The notes under the pieces were generated by a model. It was not told where the DNA came from, did not search any database, and saw only the letters and a program-made list of their open reading frames with translations. Shown piece after piece: positions 49,541 through 58,943 of a stretch of DNA of 60,725 bases (position 1 is its first letter; each line of letters opens with the position of its first letter). Made by a program: the position numbers and the translations under genes. The DNA is from Clostridia bacterium (lineage in GTDB: Bacteria; Bacillota; Clostridia; Christensenellales; Borkfalkiaceae): NCBI GenBank assembly GCA_017621735.1, contig JAGASM010000018.1, forward strand, positions 1 through 60,725, read 5' to 3'.

Positions 49541-52500
49541 TTATTCTTCCGTTTCGGGGAATACAATCGGCTTTAACACACTTGTCCAGAGGGTATAACC
49601 GTAGTCGGTAAGGTGAATGTTATCCGATTTGAACACTCCGTCGAGCGCATTGCCGTTTTCGTCCGTCAAAACGCTGTGCATGTCGATTCCCGTAAGCCAT
49701 TCGGAATTTTGTTGCACGTACGCCTTCATGCCGTTTACAAGATCTCCGTATTCACCCTTATATACGCCGTCCACGCAATACCCGGGACAAGGCATGCTGT
49801 AAATATAGTATATCTCCGCCGTGGGGAAATCCGCATGGATCTTTTCTAACAGTTGCCCGAGTTTTGCAACCGTTTCCTCCCCCGTTTGTCCCTTTGCAGT
49901 AACGTTATTTCCGCCGAGGAAGAGGATAAACTTGGTCGGCTTCCACTTGGCTACAAGTCTGTCGTACGCATACAGCCAGTCTTCGACGATCGTTCCGCCG
50001 ATCCCGACGTTATAGCCCGTTACGCCGTCCTCAAGCCCGCAATCGGCCGCGTACGTTTCCCAATAGTCCATCGTACTCGATCCAAAGAAGAGCGCTCCGC
50101 CTTCCGCCGCGTTTTTGTACGTTTCTTCGCGCGTTGCAATCGCGTCTTGATAAGGGGAAACGTACGTGTATTCCTGCATGTTCGCTGCAAATTCCGCAAC
50201 CGTTTGTTCATCCGTATTCACGGAAAGATTATAAACTTTCACCGTTCCTGCCTTTCCTCCAAATAGAACGTTCGCTCCCTTCATATCGTATTCGCTTGCC
50301 GTGTGGTATACGTATCCGTCGATGAGGAAGGAAACCGTTCCGTTATGATTCACGATTGCAAAGTTGAGCGTTGCGGCGTTATCCGCGTGGGACGACAAGA
50401 CCGCGCGCCATCCTTGCCAATACGTCTGTCCGTTTTTGTATTCGAAAAATACCTGATACACGCCCGTGTCAACGTATTCAAATACGTATCGAAGCGCATG
50501 CGTAGAATCGATTGCAACTTGCACTTCCGCCTGCGACCATGCCTTGTGCGTCGGCATAACAAGCCCACCATGTACGAGGAAATCGTTCCCCGCAACCGCA
50601 TTTTCGCCGTCGAAGAGGTACGCGTTCTCATATTCTTCACTCGACTTTACAAACGTGTTGTTTGCGCTCTTGTCGAACGCGCACTCTTGCGTTTGTACGT
50701 CTTTGTTTGCACTCATCGAAAGGGTGGACTGTTCCGTTCTGAGCGTATCGACGAACGCATCGAACTCGTCGTTGTAGTACCCGCGCGTATTGCTGAACGT
50801 GATATCTATGTACTGGTTCATCGCAGCGATAAACATTGTATATCCCCAAGCAGCGTCAAATTCGTATTCCTTCGTCCAAGTGGGAATATTTACTTCCGTG
50901 CTTCCGCCCGCGCTGATTTCTTTGAGCCAGAACGACGCCGTTTTTCCGTCGTATACCATTGCAAAATCCAACACGTATTTGGTTGCGGGATCGCAATTTG
51001 TCAAATATTTTGCTTTGATATCTACTGCGTTCGTTGAAACCCCGTTGATATTAGATGCGCGCAAAATGCGGTTATTCGTCGGGTGTCTCCAAATGTAAAA
51101 TCTAAAGAAGTTGTTGTAGTCGGAGAACAGTTGCAATTCCAACTTACTCGCCGCACCGCTTGAGGCGGGACGCGTATTTTGGAAGGTAAGGCGGGAATAG
51201 AACGCATAGCGGTGTCCCTCGATCGGCGTTCCTTCGTCGTACAAAGCAGTCAAAACGCGCGTCGTACTGTTTGCGCCCGCAATCGTTCCCGAGCCGTCCG
51301 CATTCGTAACAAGTTGGTCGTAATTGCTTCCCTTTCCAAGCGACGTTTTTCCGCCTGCGGGATCGACGTAGCCGACGAGCGCGCTGTCGTACATTTCCTC
51401 AACGGTGTTTTTGTCCGAAACGATTTCTACGTTTTTGAACGAAGGCACAATCGACCACGTACTCAAAAGCAATTCGGGTGCAAATTGCGTATGAAGCGTG
51501 GTACGGTAAACGGTTTCTCCGTTAAAGGTTACGATAACGCTATTGCCGACGTTGATGATTCCGAGCGTAATATAATCCCCTGAAGTATACGCCACGTTTT
51601 CCCGATGGATAAAGTAAGAACGGTACCCACCGCTTTCCGATTGATAATCGGTAAATAAGTTAAAGTGATTGCTATCCGTCGCGCGCAAAACAAAGCGGAT
51701 GAACGCTGTTCTCATCGTGCTGGAAACAAGGCGTACCTCATTTCCTTCCTCAAGTCCCGCAAGGCAGAAATCCGCTTGGAACGCCCACACGTCCGAAAGG
51801 TTGTTTGCACCGCTCTTGACGATCGCATCTCCGTCAAGAAGATACAGGTTGTTTTCATAGTCGTAAGAAACCTTCCCCGCGCTTCCCGCTCCCGTCCTCG
51901 AATGAGAGCCAAAAGGCATTTCCACTTCGATCCGCGCGGATGCGGTGTCTATCGCGGAACCGTCTTCGGATATGCACGTAAGAACGACCGTATGCGTCGA
52001 TACTTCGTACTCCGCCGTAACAGTGGACTTTTCCGATGCTTCGTACGCGTAGTTAGAAAGTACGTACGCTTGCGTGGAAAACTCCGTCAATTCTTCTTGC
52101 GACATGGTAACGACGCCCGTCGCGGACGACTTTCCATTGACCTTTGTAAGCGTAATTTCCGCTTGGTTAGAAAGTACGGTAATCGTTACGCTTGCGCTTG
52201 CCGTTGTGCCGTCTTCCGCCGTGATTGCAAAGTTAAGCGTTTTGTCCTCGAGCGTTACGGCAACTTCCGCGCCTTCCGCAAGCGTATAGGTTACTTTCTC
52301 CCCCTTGTTGCTTGCGCTTACAAGTTCGTTATATTGCGCCGTGGTGAGCGTAACTGCTCCGCTTGCTACGTCTACGTTGCAAACCTTTGTAATTTCGATT
52401 GCGGTCGCGTTGGAAAGTACGGTAATCGTTACGCTTGCGCTTGCCGTAGTTCCGTCTTCCGCCGTGATTGCAAAGTTAAGCGTTTTCTCATCAAGCGTTA

Positions 52501-52993
52501 CGGCAACTTCCGCGCCTTCCGCAAGCGTATAGGTTACTTTCTCCCCCTTGTTGCTTGCGCTTACAAGTTCGTTATATTGCGCTGTCGTGAGCGTAACTGC
52601 TCCACTCGTTACGTTTACGTTGCAAACCTTTGTGATTTCGATTGCGGTCGCGTTGGAAAGTACGGTAATCGTTACGCTTGCGCTTGCCGTTGTGCCGTCT
52701 TCCGCCGTGATTGCAAAGTTAAGCGTTTTGTCCTCGAGCGTTACGGCAACTTCCGCGCTTTCCGCAAGCGTGTAGGTAACCTTTTCGCCCTTGTCGCCTG
52801 CGCTTACAAGTTCGTTATATTGCGCCGTGGTGAGTGTTACCGCTCCGCTTGCTACGTCTTCCCCACACACTTCCGTTATCGTGATATCCGTCGCTCCCGA
52901 AAGCGGAATTTCCGGCGGCTCTTCTTGACAGCCAACCATCATTAGCCCACATGCTACCATGAGCCCTAAAAGCCATCCTCTGATTTTTTTCAT
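49541..52993 (-). CDS. SGNH-hydrolase lipoprotein with N-terminal 81-residue repeats
   Basis: 1150 residues. A lipoprotein signal (lipobox MVGC, Cys 22) anchors it outside the membrane. Residues 34-276 are three 81-residue beta-rich repeats (SGAVTLTTAQYNELVSA...FAITAEDGTTASASVTITV) resembling cadherin/bacterial Ig-like modules. About 350-960 hold LamG-like beta-sandwich segments with recurring FxxDGxxVYxT patterns. Residues 969-1150 are an SGNH/GDSL esterase: Ser 973 in FFGSST, Asn in GGNN (1029-1030) and D1124/H1127 in SDNIHL. It likely deacetylates or de-esterifies glycans or lipids at the surface. AAAAGGAGG precedes the ATG. Divergent from an AraC regulator. Confidence 0.88.
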   Translation of the reverse strand: MKKIRGWLLGLMVACGLMMVGCQEEPPEIPLSGATDITITEVCGEDVASGAVTLTTAQYNELVSAGDKGEKVTYTLAESAEVAVTLEDKTLNFAITAEDGTTASASVTITVLSNATAIEITKVCNVNVTSGAVTLTTAQYNELVSASNKGEKVTYTLAEGAEVAVTLDEKTLNFAITAEDGTTASASVTITVLSNATAIEITKVCNVDVASGAVTLTTAQYNELVSASNKGEKVTYTLAEGAEVAVTLEDKTLNFAITAEDGTTASASVTITVLSNQAEITLTKVNGKSSATGVVTMSQEELTEFSTQAYVLSNYAYEASEKSTVTAEYEVSTHTVVLTCISEDGSAIDTASARIEVEMPFGSHSRTGAGSAGKVSYDYENNLYLLDGDAIVKSGANNLSDVWAFQADFCLAGLEEGNEVRLVSSTMRTAFIRFVLRATDSNHFNLFTDYQSESGGYRSYFIHRENVAYTSGDYITLGIINVGNSVIVTFNGETVYRTTLHTQFAPELLLSTWSIVPSFKNVEIVSDKNTVEEMYDSALVGYVDPAGGKTSLGKGSNYDQLVTNADGSGTIAGANSTTRVLTALYDEGTPIEGHRYAFYSRLTFQNTRPASSGAASKLELQLFSDYNNFFRFYIWRHPTNNRILRASNINGVSTNAVDIKAKYLTNCDPATKYVLDFAMVYDGKTASFWLKEISAGGSTEVNIPTWTKEYEFDAAWGYTMFIAAMNQYIDITFSNTRGYYNDEFDAFVDTLRTEQSTLSMSANKDVQTQECAFDKSANNTFVKSSEEYENAYLFDGENAVAGNDFLVHGGLVMPTHKAWSQAEVQVAIDSTHALRYVFEYVDTGVYQVFFEYKNGQTYWQGWRAVLSSHADNAATLNFAIVNHNGTVSFLIDGYVYHTASEYDMKGANVLFGGKAGTVKVYNLSVNTDEQTVAEFAANMQEYTYVSPYQDAIATREETYKNAAEGGALFFGSSTMDYWETYAADCGLEDGVTGYNVGIGGTIVEDWLYAYDRLVAKWKPTKFILFLGGNNVTAKGQTGEETVAKLGQLLEKIHADFPTAEIYYIYSMPCPGYCVDGVYKGEYGDLVNGMKAYVQQNSEWLTGIDMHSVLTDENGNALDGVFKSDNIHLTDYGYTLWTSVLKPIVFPETEE
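52166..52894. repeat. In-frame 243-bp tandem repeat within the SGNH gene
   Basis: Three consecutive units encode residues 34-114, 115-195 and 196-276 of the lipoprotein. The second and third are nearly identical; the first has diverged a little (AGDKGEK versus ASNKGEK). Confidence 0.93.
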
Positions 52994-53071
52994 TTATTTC
53001 CTCCTTTTGATTGTTTTTTTGATAAAAAGGGTGTACAATAACCTTGTAGCCCGCACGCGCGCTACATCTAT

Positions 53072-53100
53072 ATTGTAGAATAATTTTTTTTGTATTTCAA
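53072..53100 (-). promoter_or_regulatory. Promoter of the SGNH lipoprotein gene
   Basis: TTGAAA (53095-53100) and TACAAT (53072-53077), 17 bp apart on the minus strand. A GTAGC / GCTAC hairpin (53046-53065) follows in the leader and could be an operator for the divergent AraC protein. Confidence 0.7.
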
Positions 53101-53148
53101 TGTACAAAATTGTCAACTTTTTGATAAGAAATGGCAACGGGAGGCATT

Positions 53149-54003
53149 ATGAACACAACGAAAATCAATCCTCATTTTGACGACGGAACGACCATCGCCT
53201 TTCAACCCGATTCTCACCGCCGACACGGGCTTTTGTATAACGTAAAACAAATCGGACACATTTCTTGTAAGGAGGACTACCTCGTTTCACGCGAAAAATA
53301 CGACAGTTTTTCCATCGTCTACGTTACGGAAGGGCAAGTGTTTTTGGTGGCAGACGGAGAAGAGTACGTTGCAAAAAAGGGAGATTTGCTCTTTTACGAC
53401 CAAAACAAGCCCAACCTTTTAAGCACGCGCGGAAAGCGTTTTGAGGCGGACTTTCTATATTTATTCGGACCAAACACCGAACGTTTTTTTCGCATATTCC
53501 ACCGCAAATTCGGCTGCGTTTGCCATACGTACAATCCCGCCTTGCTACAAACGATCGTTCAAACGGTTGCCCCCGCAATTTCTAGCAATCGAGAGGACGT
53601 CTACGAAACGTCGGAAAAACTTTATTCGTTGCTCGTCGACCTTCTACGCTATTGCGACGGGGCAGAAGAAGGGGACGGAAATATTTCCGATGCCGTCGAC
53701 TTTTTACAAAACCACTATGCCGAAAAATTTAACTTGAACGATTTGACCAAAAAGTTTTACATGAGTACGTCGTCGTTTATCCGCAGTTTCCATGCGAGGA
53801 CGGGGTATTCCCCCAAAGAATATCACCGCGAATTGCGCTTTCGCAAGGCGAAAGCCTTACTGGAAACGACCGATCTTTCCGTTCGAAAAATTGCCGAAAA
53901 GGTTGGGTTTACCAACAGTCGGGATCTTATTCGCCTGTTTCAAAGTAAAAAGGAAGTTACCCCCGCGCAGTACCGCCTCTCACATAAAACCATAACGTTA
54001 TGA
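53149..54003 (+). CDS. AraC-family transcriptional regulator
   Basis: 284 residues: an N-terminal cupin-type sensing domain (about 30-115, with YVTEGQVFLVADGEEY and KKGDLLFYDQNKPN) and a C-terminal double HTH (FNLNDLTKKFYMSTSSFIRS and DLSVRKIAEKVGFTNSRDLI, then FQSKKEVTPAQYR). AraC proteins of this type usually answer to a sugar and activate a neighbouring gene; the divergent SGNH lipoprotein is the likely target. GGGAGG lies 4 bases before the ATG at 53149. Confidence 0.9.
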   Translation: MNTTKINPHFDDGTTIAFQPDSHRRHGLLYNVKQIGHISCKEDYLVSREKYDSFSIVYVTEGQVFLVADGEEYVAKKGDLLFYDQNKPNLLSTRGKRFEADFLYLFGPNTERFFRIFHRKFGCVCHTYNPALLQTIVQTVAPAISSNREDVYETSEKLYSLLVDLLRYCDGAEEGDGNISDAVDFLQNHYAEKFNLNDLTKKFYMSTSSFIRSFHARTGYSPKEYHRELRFRKAKALLETTDLSVRKIAEKVGFTNSRDLIRLFQSKKEVTPAQYRLSHKTITL

Positions 54004-54004
54004 C

Positions 54005-54100
54005 GGTTCCTCCTGTGTTTTTGCCATCGGCAAACTCACTTAATTATCACACGGTATTCCACCGCTTCAAACGGCGGTTTTTTCCGCTAAAAACCACAAT
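54005..54100. repeat. Dispersed structured element, degenerate copy 3
   Basis: It keeps CCTCCTGTGTTTTT, an ATCGGCAAACTCACTTAATTAT core, a CCGC / GCGG hairpin with changed bases and the TTTTCCGCTAAAAACCACAAT end, but the outer inverted repeat has decayed. It follows the AraC gene. Confidence 0.65.
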
Positions 54101-54106
54101 AAAAAC

Positions 54107-54131
54107 CCGCCCCGCGCGATGCGCGGGGCGG
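54107..54131 (-). terminator. GC-rich terminator hairpin
   Basis: CCGCCCCGCGC-GAT-GCGCGGGGCGG with TTTTTATT on the minus strand; second of two terminators after the phosphatase gene. Confidence 0.7.
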
Positions 54132-54150
54132 AAAAATCTCCATACGTGAT

Positions 54151-54182
54151 CAAAAAACGCGCACAAACCGTGCGCGTTTTCC
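54151..54182 (-). terminator. Terminator of the PAS-phosphatase gene
   Basis: AAAACGCGCAC-AAACC-GTGCGCGTTTT, T run on the minus strand, abutting the stop codon. Confidence 0.85.
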
Positions 54183-54184
54183 GC

Positions 54185-55252
54185 TTATAAATCAAATGCG
54201 ATTGCAGTCAAATCGTCGTCAAACGATCCGCAAAACTCGGTAAGCGCCGCTTTCAACCGCTCGATAAATTGCTCCGCGGAAGAAGACCTTTGCAAAATTC
54301 CCTCAATTCGCTCCAAAGAAAACTGTTCTCCGCGCTCGTTTTTGCTCTCGATCGTGCCGTCCGTCAAAAGGACGAGGATATCCCCCTTTTGATACCCGAT
54401 AAACCGATCTTCGTACGGGTATTCGGGAATCCAGTTGGATACGGGAGGAGAATTCATGACGATTTCGTCAATCCCCAAACTGCTTTTCAAAAGCAAAGGC
54501 GCATTGTGTCCCGCAACCGAATAACATAAGTTTTGCGCGCGTTTGTCAATCCGTACCGACGCCATCGTGATATACGAACGCTCGTCCAAATTGAGTTCTT
54601 GGAATTTTGCATTCAACTGCCGTATTGCCTTTGCGGGGGATTCTTCCTTTCTGTCCCACCCCGCTTTGACGAACGCGGAAAGCATTCCCGCCGAAATTCC
54701 TTTGCCCGAAACGTCCGCTATGACGCCGACCGTATCGCCGTTTAACTCGTAGACGTCGGGAAGATCCCCGCCGATCTCACGGCAAGGAATGTACATAAAC
54801 GAATAGGGAACGTTCCCTCCGCTCTTTGCAGGCGGGAGAAGTCGTTGCTGAATGTCTTGCGCGGAGTGCATTTCCCGCGCGATTTCCATTTCGTACGCGT
54901 TATCGACAATGCCGAGGTAAAACTTTCCGAGCGGTTTTACCTTGATGCGGAGGGCGACGTTTTTCTCCCCCGCTTCGCCCCCTTTCATAATGATATTGCG
55001 AAATGCAAGCCCGTTGCCGCTTACGGCGTCTACAAAGAGGTTTTTCATCGGACAGTAAGCGCATTTAATGCCCTCGCCGCATTTTTCTTTTTCCTTACAG
55101 GAAACGGCGTCGCGCAAACTACCCTTCCCGCGAAGGGAAGAGCCGAAATAATCGCGAAACGCTTTATTTGCATAGCGGACTTTCAACGCTTTATCCACGA
55201 CGATTGCCGCCGTCGGAATGTTGTTGAGTACGCTTTTATACAAATTTTCCAT
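54185..55252 (-). CDS. PAS-domain SpoIIE-family (PP2C) phosphatase
   Basis: 355 residues. Residues ~8-110 form a PAS-like sensor (IPTAAIVVDKALKVRYANKA then FRDYFG) containing a CKEKEKCGEGIKCAYC cysteine set that could bind metal or sense redox. Residues ~130-355 are the RsbU/SpoIIE phosphatase: QDIQQRLLPP, CREIGGDLPDVY, VIADVSGKGISAGMLSA, VAGHNAP, LLTDGTIE and FDDDLTAIAF. It would dephosphorylate an anti-anti-sigma factor; no partner gene is adjacent. AGAGGTTGTA precedes the ATG. Confidence 0.88.
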   Translation of the reverse strand: MENLYKSVLNNIPTAAIVVDKALKVRYANKAFRDYFGSSLRGKGSLRDAVSCKEKEKCGEGIKCAYCPMKNLFVDAVSGNGLAFRNIIMKGGEAGEKNVALRIKVKPLGKFYLGIVDNAYEMEIAREMHSAQDIQQRLLPPAKSGGNVPYSFMYIPCREIGGDLPDVYELNGDTVGVIADVSGKGISAGMLSAFVKAGWDRKEESPAKAIRQLNAKFQELNLDERSYITMASVRIDKRAQNLCYSVAGHNAPLLLKSSLGIDEIVMNSPPVSNWIPEYPYEDRFIGYQKGDILVLLTDGTIESKNERGEQFSLERIEGILQRSSSAEQFIERLKAALTEFCGSFDDDLTAIAFDL

Positions 55253-55294
55253 TACAACCTCTTTTTTACGCGCGTCCTTTCAGCCGCGCTGCGC

Positions 55295-56164
55295 TTATTT
55301 TCGATACATTTTAATCCCGCCCTTTACAAGCGTCGCCTCTAATGCGTTTGCTTCGTACAGTTCCCCGTCGTACTGCGCTTTACAACGCTCGCTCGGGAAA
55401 ATGCTCGCTTGCGAACAGGAAATACGGTGCGCAAAAGGAAGATCTAAAATTTTTCCTTGCATCAACTTGATGAGCGCCCCGGGAATTTTACTGCGCTTGG
55501 GATAGTCGACAACCATGAGTTCCATCAACCCGTCGTCGATTTCCGCAGGCGGACAAAGAACGATTCCCCCGCCGAATTGCTTGCCGTTTGCAACCGCCGC
55601 AATGAGAATTTTACGTTCCTCTTCCTTCCCGTCTACCAAAACGCGTACGCTTGTCCCACGGTAAAACATGAGCGATTTGAGCAAACTCAAAAAATATTTG
55701 ATCTTTCCGCGAATTCTTCCCTTTTCGCAACGGATTAAAATATCCACGTCGATCCCGAGCCCCGCAATATTCATCGAACATTGCCCGTCGGAGAAACGGA
55801 TATAATCGGTCGGTTTCGCCTCGCCCTCTAAAATCAAATCGAGCGCTTCCATGCCGTGAGGAATTTTTGCACTTGCCGCAAAATCGTTCCCCGTTCCCGA
55901 AGGAATAATGCCGAACGATACGTCCTCTACGCCCAAAAGACCTTTCAACGCGTCGTTCACGGCGCCGTCCCCGCCCATGATAACGATATTCCGCTCCCCT
56001 TCTTCCGTCAGTTGACGGGCAAGTTCGGTTGCGTGCCCCTTTCGTTGCGTATGAAAAATGCGATAATCGCCCCCCCACGCCGTCAAGCGCTCTTGCATTT
56101 GCCGAAAGAGTTTTTGCCCTTTTTTTCCGCGGATTGCTCGCGGCGTTACGATAAAATTGAACAT
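55295..56164 (-). CDS. Diacylglycerol/lipid kinase family protein (DagK-like)
   Basis: 289 residues with the kinase-loop MGGDGAVNDALKG, PSGTGNDFAA, an IAGLGIDVDI segment and the C-terminal CKAQYDGELYEANALEATL beta domain. The family phosphorylates diacylglycerol or related lipids; in Gram-positives DgkB recycles diacylglycerol from lipoteichoic acid synthesis. The ATG at 56164 follows AGAAGTGG. It is 42 bp upstream of the PAS-phosphatase on the same strand, so the two may be cotranscribed. Confidence 0.9.
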   Translation of the reverse strand: MFNFIVTPRAIRGKKGQKLFRQMQERLTAWGGDYRIFHTQRKGHATELARQLTEEGERNIVIMGGDGAVNDALKGLLGVEDVSFGIIPSGTGNDFAASAKIPHGMEALDLILEGEAKPTDYIRFSDGQCSMNIAGLGIDVDILIRCEKGRIRGKIKYFLSLLKSLMFYRGTSVRVLVDGKEEERKILIAAVANGKQFGGGIVLCPPAEIDDGLMELMVVDYPKRSKIPGALIKLMQGKILDLPFAHRISCSQASIFPSERCKAQYDGELYEANALEATLVKGGIKMYRK

Positions 56165-56299
56165 ACTTTTTCCACTTCTCTTTTGTTTTCGCCCGTTATT
56201 CAAGTCACTCTCCCGATTATTATATAACATTCCTCGAAGATTTGCAATTTTTTTTATAATTTGATATACTGTTTTTATAAATTTTTCTAAGAGATTCTT

Positions 56300-57685
56300 A
56301 TGCGTACATTCTTACCCGAAAACTTAATCGCGTTTTCCGAGTCTTTCAAGGCGCCCCTTTACGTTGTAGGCGGGAGCGTCCGCGACTTTTTATGCGGATT
56401 TCCCGTTGGAAAAAAGAGCGATTGGGATATTTGCTCCCCCGCAAGCGAAGACGCCGTTCTCAACGCCGCACGTGAGGCAAACTTTACCGTGCGAAACGTC
56501 TACCGCAATACGGGAACGGTCAAACTTACGGACGGAGAAGGGATCGGCTACGAATTTACCCGTTTCCGTTCGGACAAGTACGTTCGGGGCGTACATACCC
56601 CCTCTTCGATTGAGTTTACCTCGGACATGGATATCGACGCGCGTCGGCGCGACTTTACATGCAACGCCGTCTATTACGACGTAAAAAACGGAAAATTTTG
56701 CGATCCGCTCGGCGGAATCGACGACATTTTGAACGGTCGGCTCAAAACGGTCGCCCCCGCAAAAAAGGTGTTCGGAGAGGACGGACTTCGCCTTTTGCGC
56801 CTTTGTCGGTTTGCATCCGAACTCGGATTTTCCCCCGACGAGGACTGCCTTAACGGGGCAAAGGAGCACGCCGCGCTCATTTGCGACATCGTCCCCGAAC
56901 GCATTTTCGGTGAACTTTGCGCCATTTTACGCGCCGACGAAAAACACGGCGTCAAAGACGGCGCATACCGCGGGCTGTGCCTTATGCGGGAAACGGGAAT
57001 TTTAACGCACGTTCTCCCCGAACTCGCTCTCGGCGACGGCATGAAACAGCGCGCCGATCATCACGACTACGACGTCCTCGAACACAGTTTCCGTTGCGTC
57101 AAATACGCCCCCGTGCCCTTGCGTTTTGCCGCGCTCTTGCACGACGTGGGAAAACCCTTTTGCTATCTTCGGGACGGAAACTTTTACTATCATCCCAAAG
57201 AGGGCGCTCGCATCGCGCGGGAAATACTCCTTCGCTTAAAAGCCCCCACCCGACTCATTGAGGAAACGGAAATGCTCGTTTCTACCCACATGCGCGATTT
57301 GGACTGCAAAATGAAAGAGGCAAAAGTGCGCCGCGCGCTCGTCGGATACGGGGAACGGCTGCCTCTTTTATTGCAACTCAAACAAGCGGATTTCTCCGCG
57401 TGCAAGGACGATTTATCCCCCGCCCCGACCGTGGTAAAATGGAACCGCATTTTAACGCAAATGCGCAAAGAAGGAGTCCCCTTCCGCCTTTCCGAACTCA
57501 ACGTAAAGGGAAACGAACTCATTTCCGCGGGGATTTCGCCCTCCTGCGTCGGAAAAATATTACACGAACTTTTACGCCTTTGCGCAGTAGACGCAACCCT
57601 CAACCAAAAAGAAAAACTCATTGCACGCGGACGCGCGCTCTTTGCAGAACTGCAAAACGCGGCCGCGAAAGGAGAAGATGCATGA
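56300..57685 (+). CDS. cca: CCA tRNA nucleotidyltransferase with HD domain
   Basis: 461 residues. The class II nucleotidyltransferase head has YVVGGSVRDFLCG and the catalytic DWD (SDWDICS, about 40-46), RRRDFTCNAVYYD and the DGLRLLRLCRFASELGF brace motif; an HD domain follows (ALLHDVGKP). It adds or repairs the tRNA 3' CCA; the HD part may have phosphatase activity. The start region lacks a clear Shine-Dalgarno. Its stop overlaps the rmuC start (ATGA). The four tRNAs here already encode CCA, so the role may be repair. Confidence 0.93.
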   Translation: MRTFLPENLIAFSESFKAPLYVVGGSVRDFLCGFPVGKKSDWDICSPASEDAVLNAAREANFTVRNVYRNTGTVKLTDGEGIGYEFTRFRSDKYVRGVHTPSSIEFTSDMDIDARRRDFTCNAVYYDVKNGKFCDPLGGIDDILNGRLKTVAPAKKVFGEDGLRLLRLCRFASELGFSPDEDCLNGAKEHAALICDIVPERIFGELCAILRADEKHGVKDGAYRGLCLMRETGILTHVLPELALGDGMKQRADHHDYDVLEHSFRCVKYAPVPLRFAALLHDVGKPFCYLRDGNFYYHPKEGARIAREILLRLKAPTRLIEETEMLVSTHMRDLDCKMKEAKVRRALVGYGERLPLLLQLKQADFSACKDDLSPAPTVVKWNRILTQMRKEGVPFRLSELNVKGNELISAGISPSCVGKILHELLRLCAVDATLNQKEKLIARGRALFAELQNAAAKGEDA

Positions 57686-58821
57686 CGGCTCTTTTGATCG
57701 TTTTGATAATTTTATCCGCCCTCATTCTCGTTTTGCTTTGCTACCTTATCTTCAAAAAGCAAACGGGAACGGCAGACGAAAAGGCGCTTCGCCGTTTGGA
57801 AGAGAAAACGGACGCAATCGGCAACTTGACCGACTACAACGGGCGCGCCGTTGACAACTTAAACCGCGCGACGGAAGCGCGCCTCAATCACATTCAAACG
57901 CGGCTCGCGGAGGACATGAAGTACATCGTAGACGCAAACGCGCGCAATTTGGAGCGTATTCGCCATACGGTTGACGAAAAACTCACCGCTTCTCTCGACG
58001 GAAAACTTTCCGACAGTTACGCGCTCATCTCCGAGCGCTTGGAAAAAATGTATCAAAGCGTAGGAGAAATGAAATCGCTTGCCGACAACGTTTCCGACAT
58101 CAAGCGCGTATTTTCCAACGTCAAATTGCGCGGAACGTGGGGCGAAGCGCAACTTTCTACCCTCCTTGGGCAAATGCTCTCCCCCGAGCAGTACGGCGCA
58201 AGCGTCAAACTCAATCCGTTAGACAACTCCCTCGTCGATTTCGCCGTTTTGCTCCCCTCGAAGGACGGCGAAACGGTATATCTTCCTATCGACAGTAAAT
58301 TCCCCGTCGAAGAGTATCTCCGCCTTTGCGAAGCGAGCGAACAAGGAAACAAAACTCTGGAAGAACAAGCGCGGAAAAATTTAGAACGCGCGGTGCGCTT
58401 GCAAGCGGAATCCATCTCTAAAAAATACATTCTTCCGCCCACGACGACCGATTTCGCCGTCATGTACCTTCCGATTGAAGGCTTATACGCCGAAGTATTG
58501 CGCATGGACGGACTTTCGGGCGCGCTTACCCGCGCGCGCGTCGTCGCTTGCGGCCCGTCTACGCTCGGTGCCTTGCTCTCCGTCATTCAAACGGGATTCC
58601 GTACGGCGGCAATTGAAAAACGGTCGGGGGAACTGCGCGTGCTCCTCGCACAATTTCGGCGCGATTTTGAAAAATTTACCGATCTTCTCGAAAAAACAAG
58701 TAAAAAATTGCAAGAAGCGCAAGACTCGATCGACGGAGCAAGCAAGCGCGGACAACTCATTGAACGTCGACTTTCTTCGTTTAATTCCCTCACGGGAAGC
58801 GACGAAGATACAACGACGTAA
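57682..58821 (+). CDS. rmuC: RmuC-family DNA recombination protein
   Basis: 379 residues: an N-terminal transmembrane helix (3-23), coiled coil (about 30-125), then the RmuC nuclease-like domain with LRGTWGEAQL, LPIDSKFPVEEY, DFAVMYLPIEGLYAEV and ACGPSTLGALL. RmuC limits inversions and is related to PD-(D/E)XK nucleases; its activity is poorly known. GGAGAAG precedes the ATG inside the end of cca. Confidence 0.93.
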   Translation: MTALLIVLIILSALILVLLCYLIFKKQTGTADEKALRRLEEKTDAIGNLTDYNGRAVDNLNRATEARLNHIQTRLAEDMKYIVDANARNLERIRHTVDEKLTASLDGKLSDSYALISERLEKMYQSVGEMKSLADNVSDIKRVFSNVKLRGTWGEAQLSTLLGQMLSPEQYGASVKLNPLDNSLVDFAVLLPSKDGETVYLPIDSKFPVEEYLRLCEASEQGNKTLEEQARKNLERAVRLQAESISKKYILPPTTTDFAVMYLPIEGLYAEVLRMDGLSGALTRARVVACGPSTLGALLSVIQTGFRTAAIEKRSGELRVLLAQFRRDFEKFTDLLEKTSKKLQEAQDSIDGASKRGQLIERRLSSFNSLTGSDEDTTT

Positions 58822-58913
58822 CGTTTTTACGCAAAATTCGAGTCTTGGGTAATTTGACAAGCCCCCGTCTGACGTTTTTATTTCTTTTGCATAAAATATC
58901 CCCTTGTCAATCT

Positions 58914-58943
58914 CCTCTCCCGACGAATCGGGAGAGGTTTTTT
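58914..58943 (+). terminator. Terminator of cca-rmuC
   Basis: CCTCTCCCGA-CGAA-TCGGGAGAGG with a T6 tail. The rest of 58944-59170 contains a short direct repeat (AAATACGCGACC at about 58946 and 59020) but no gene. Confidence 0.9.

Noticed and set aside
51665..52945. 426-codon plus-strand frame opposite the SGNH gene
   Set aside because: It mirrors the repeats of the lipoprotein gene on the other strand; composition is unnatural (Arg/Cys-rich) and there is no start signal.
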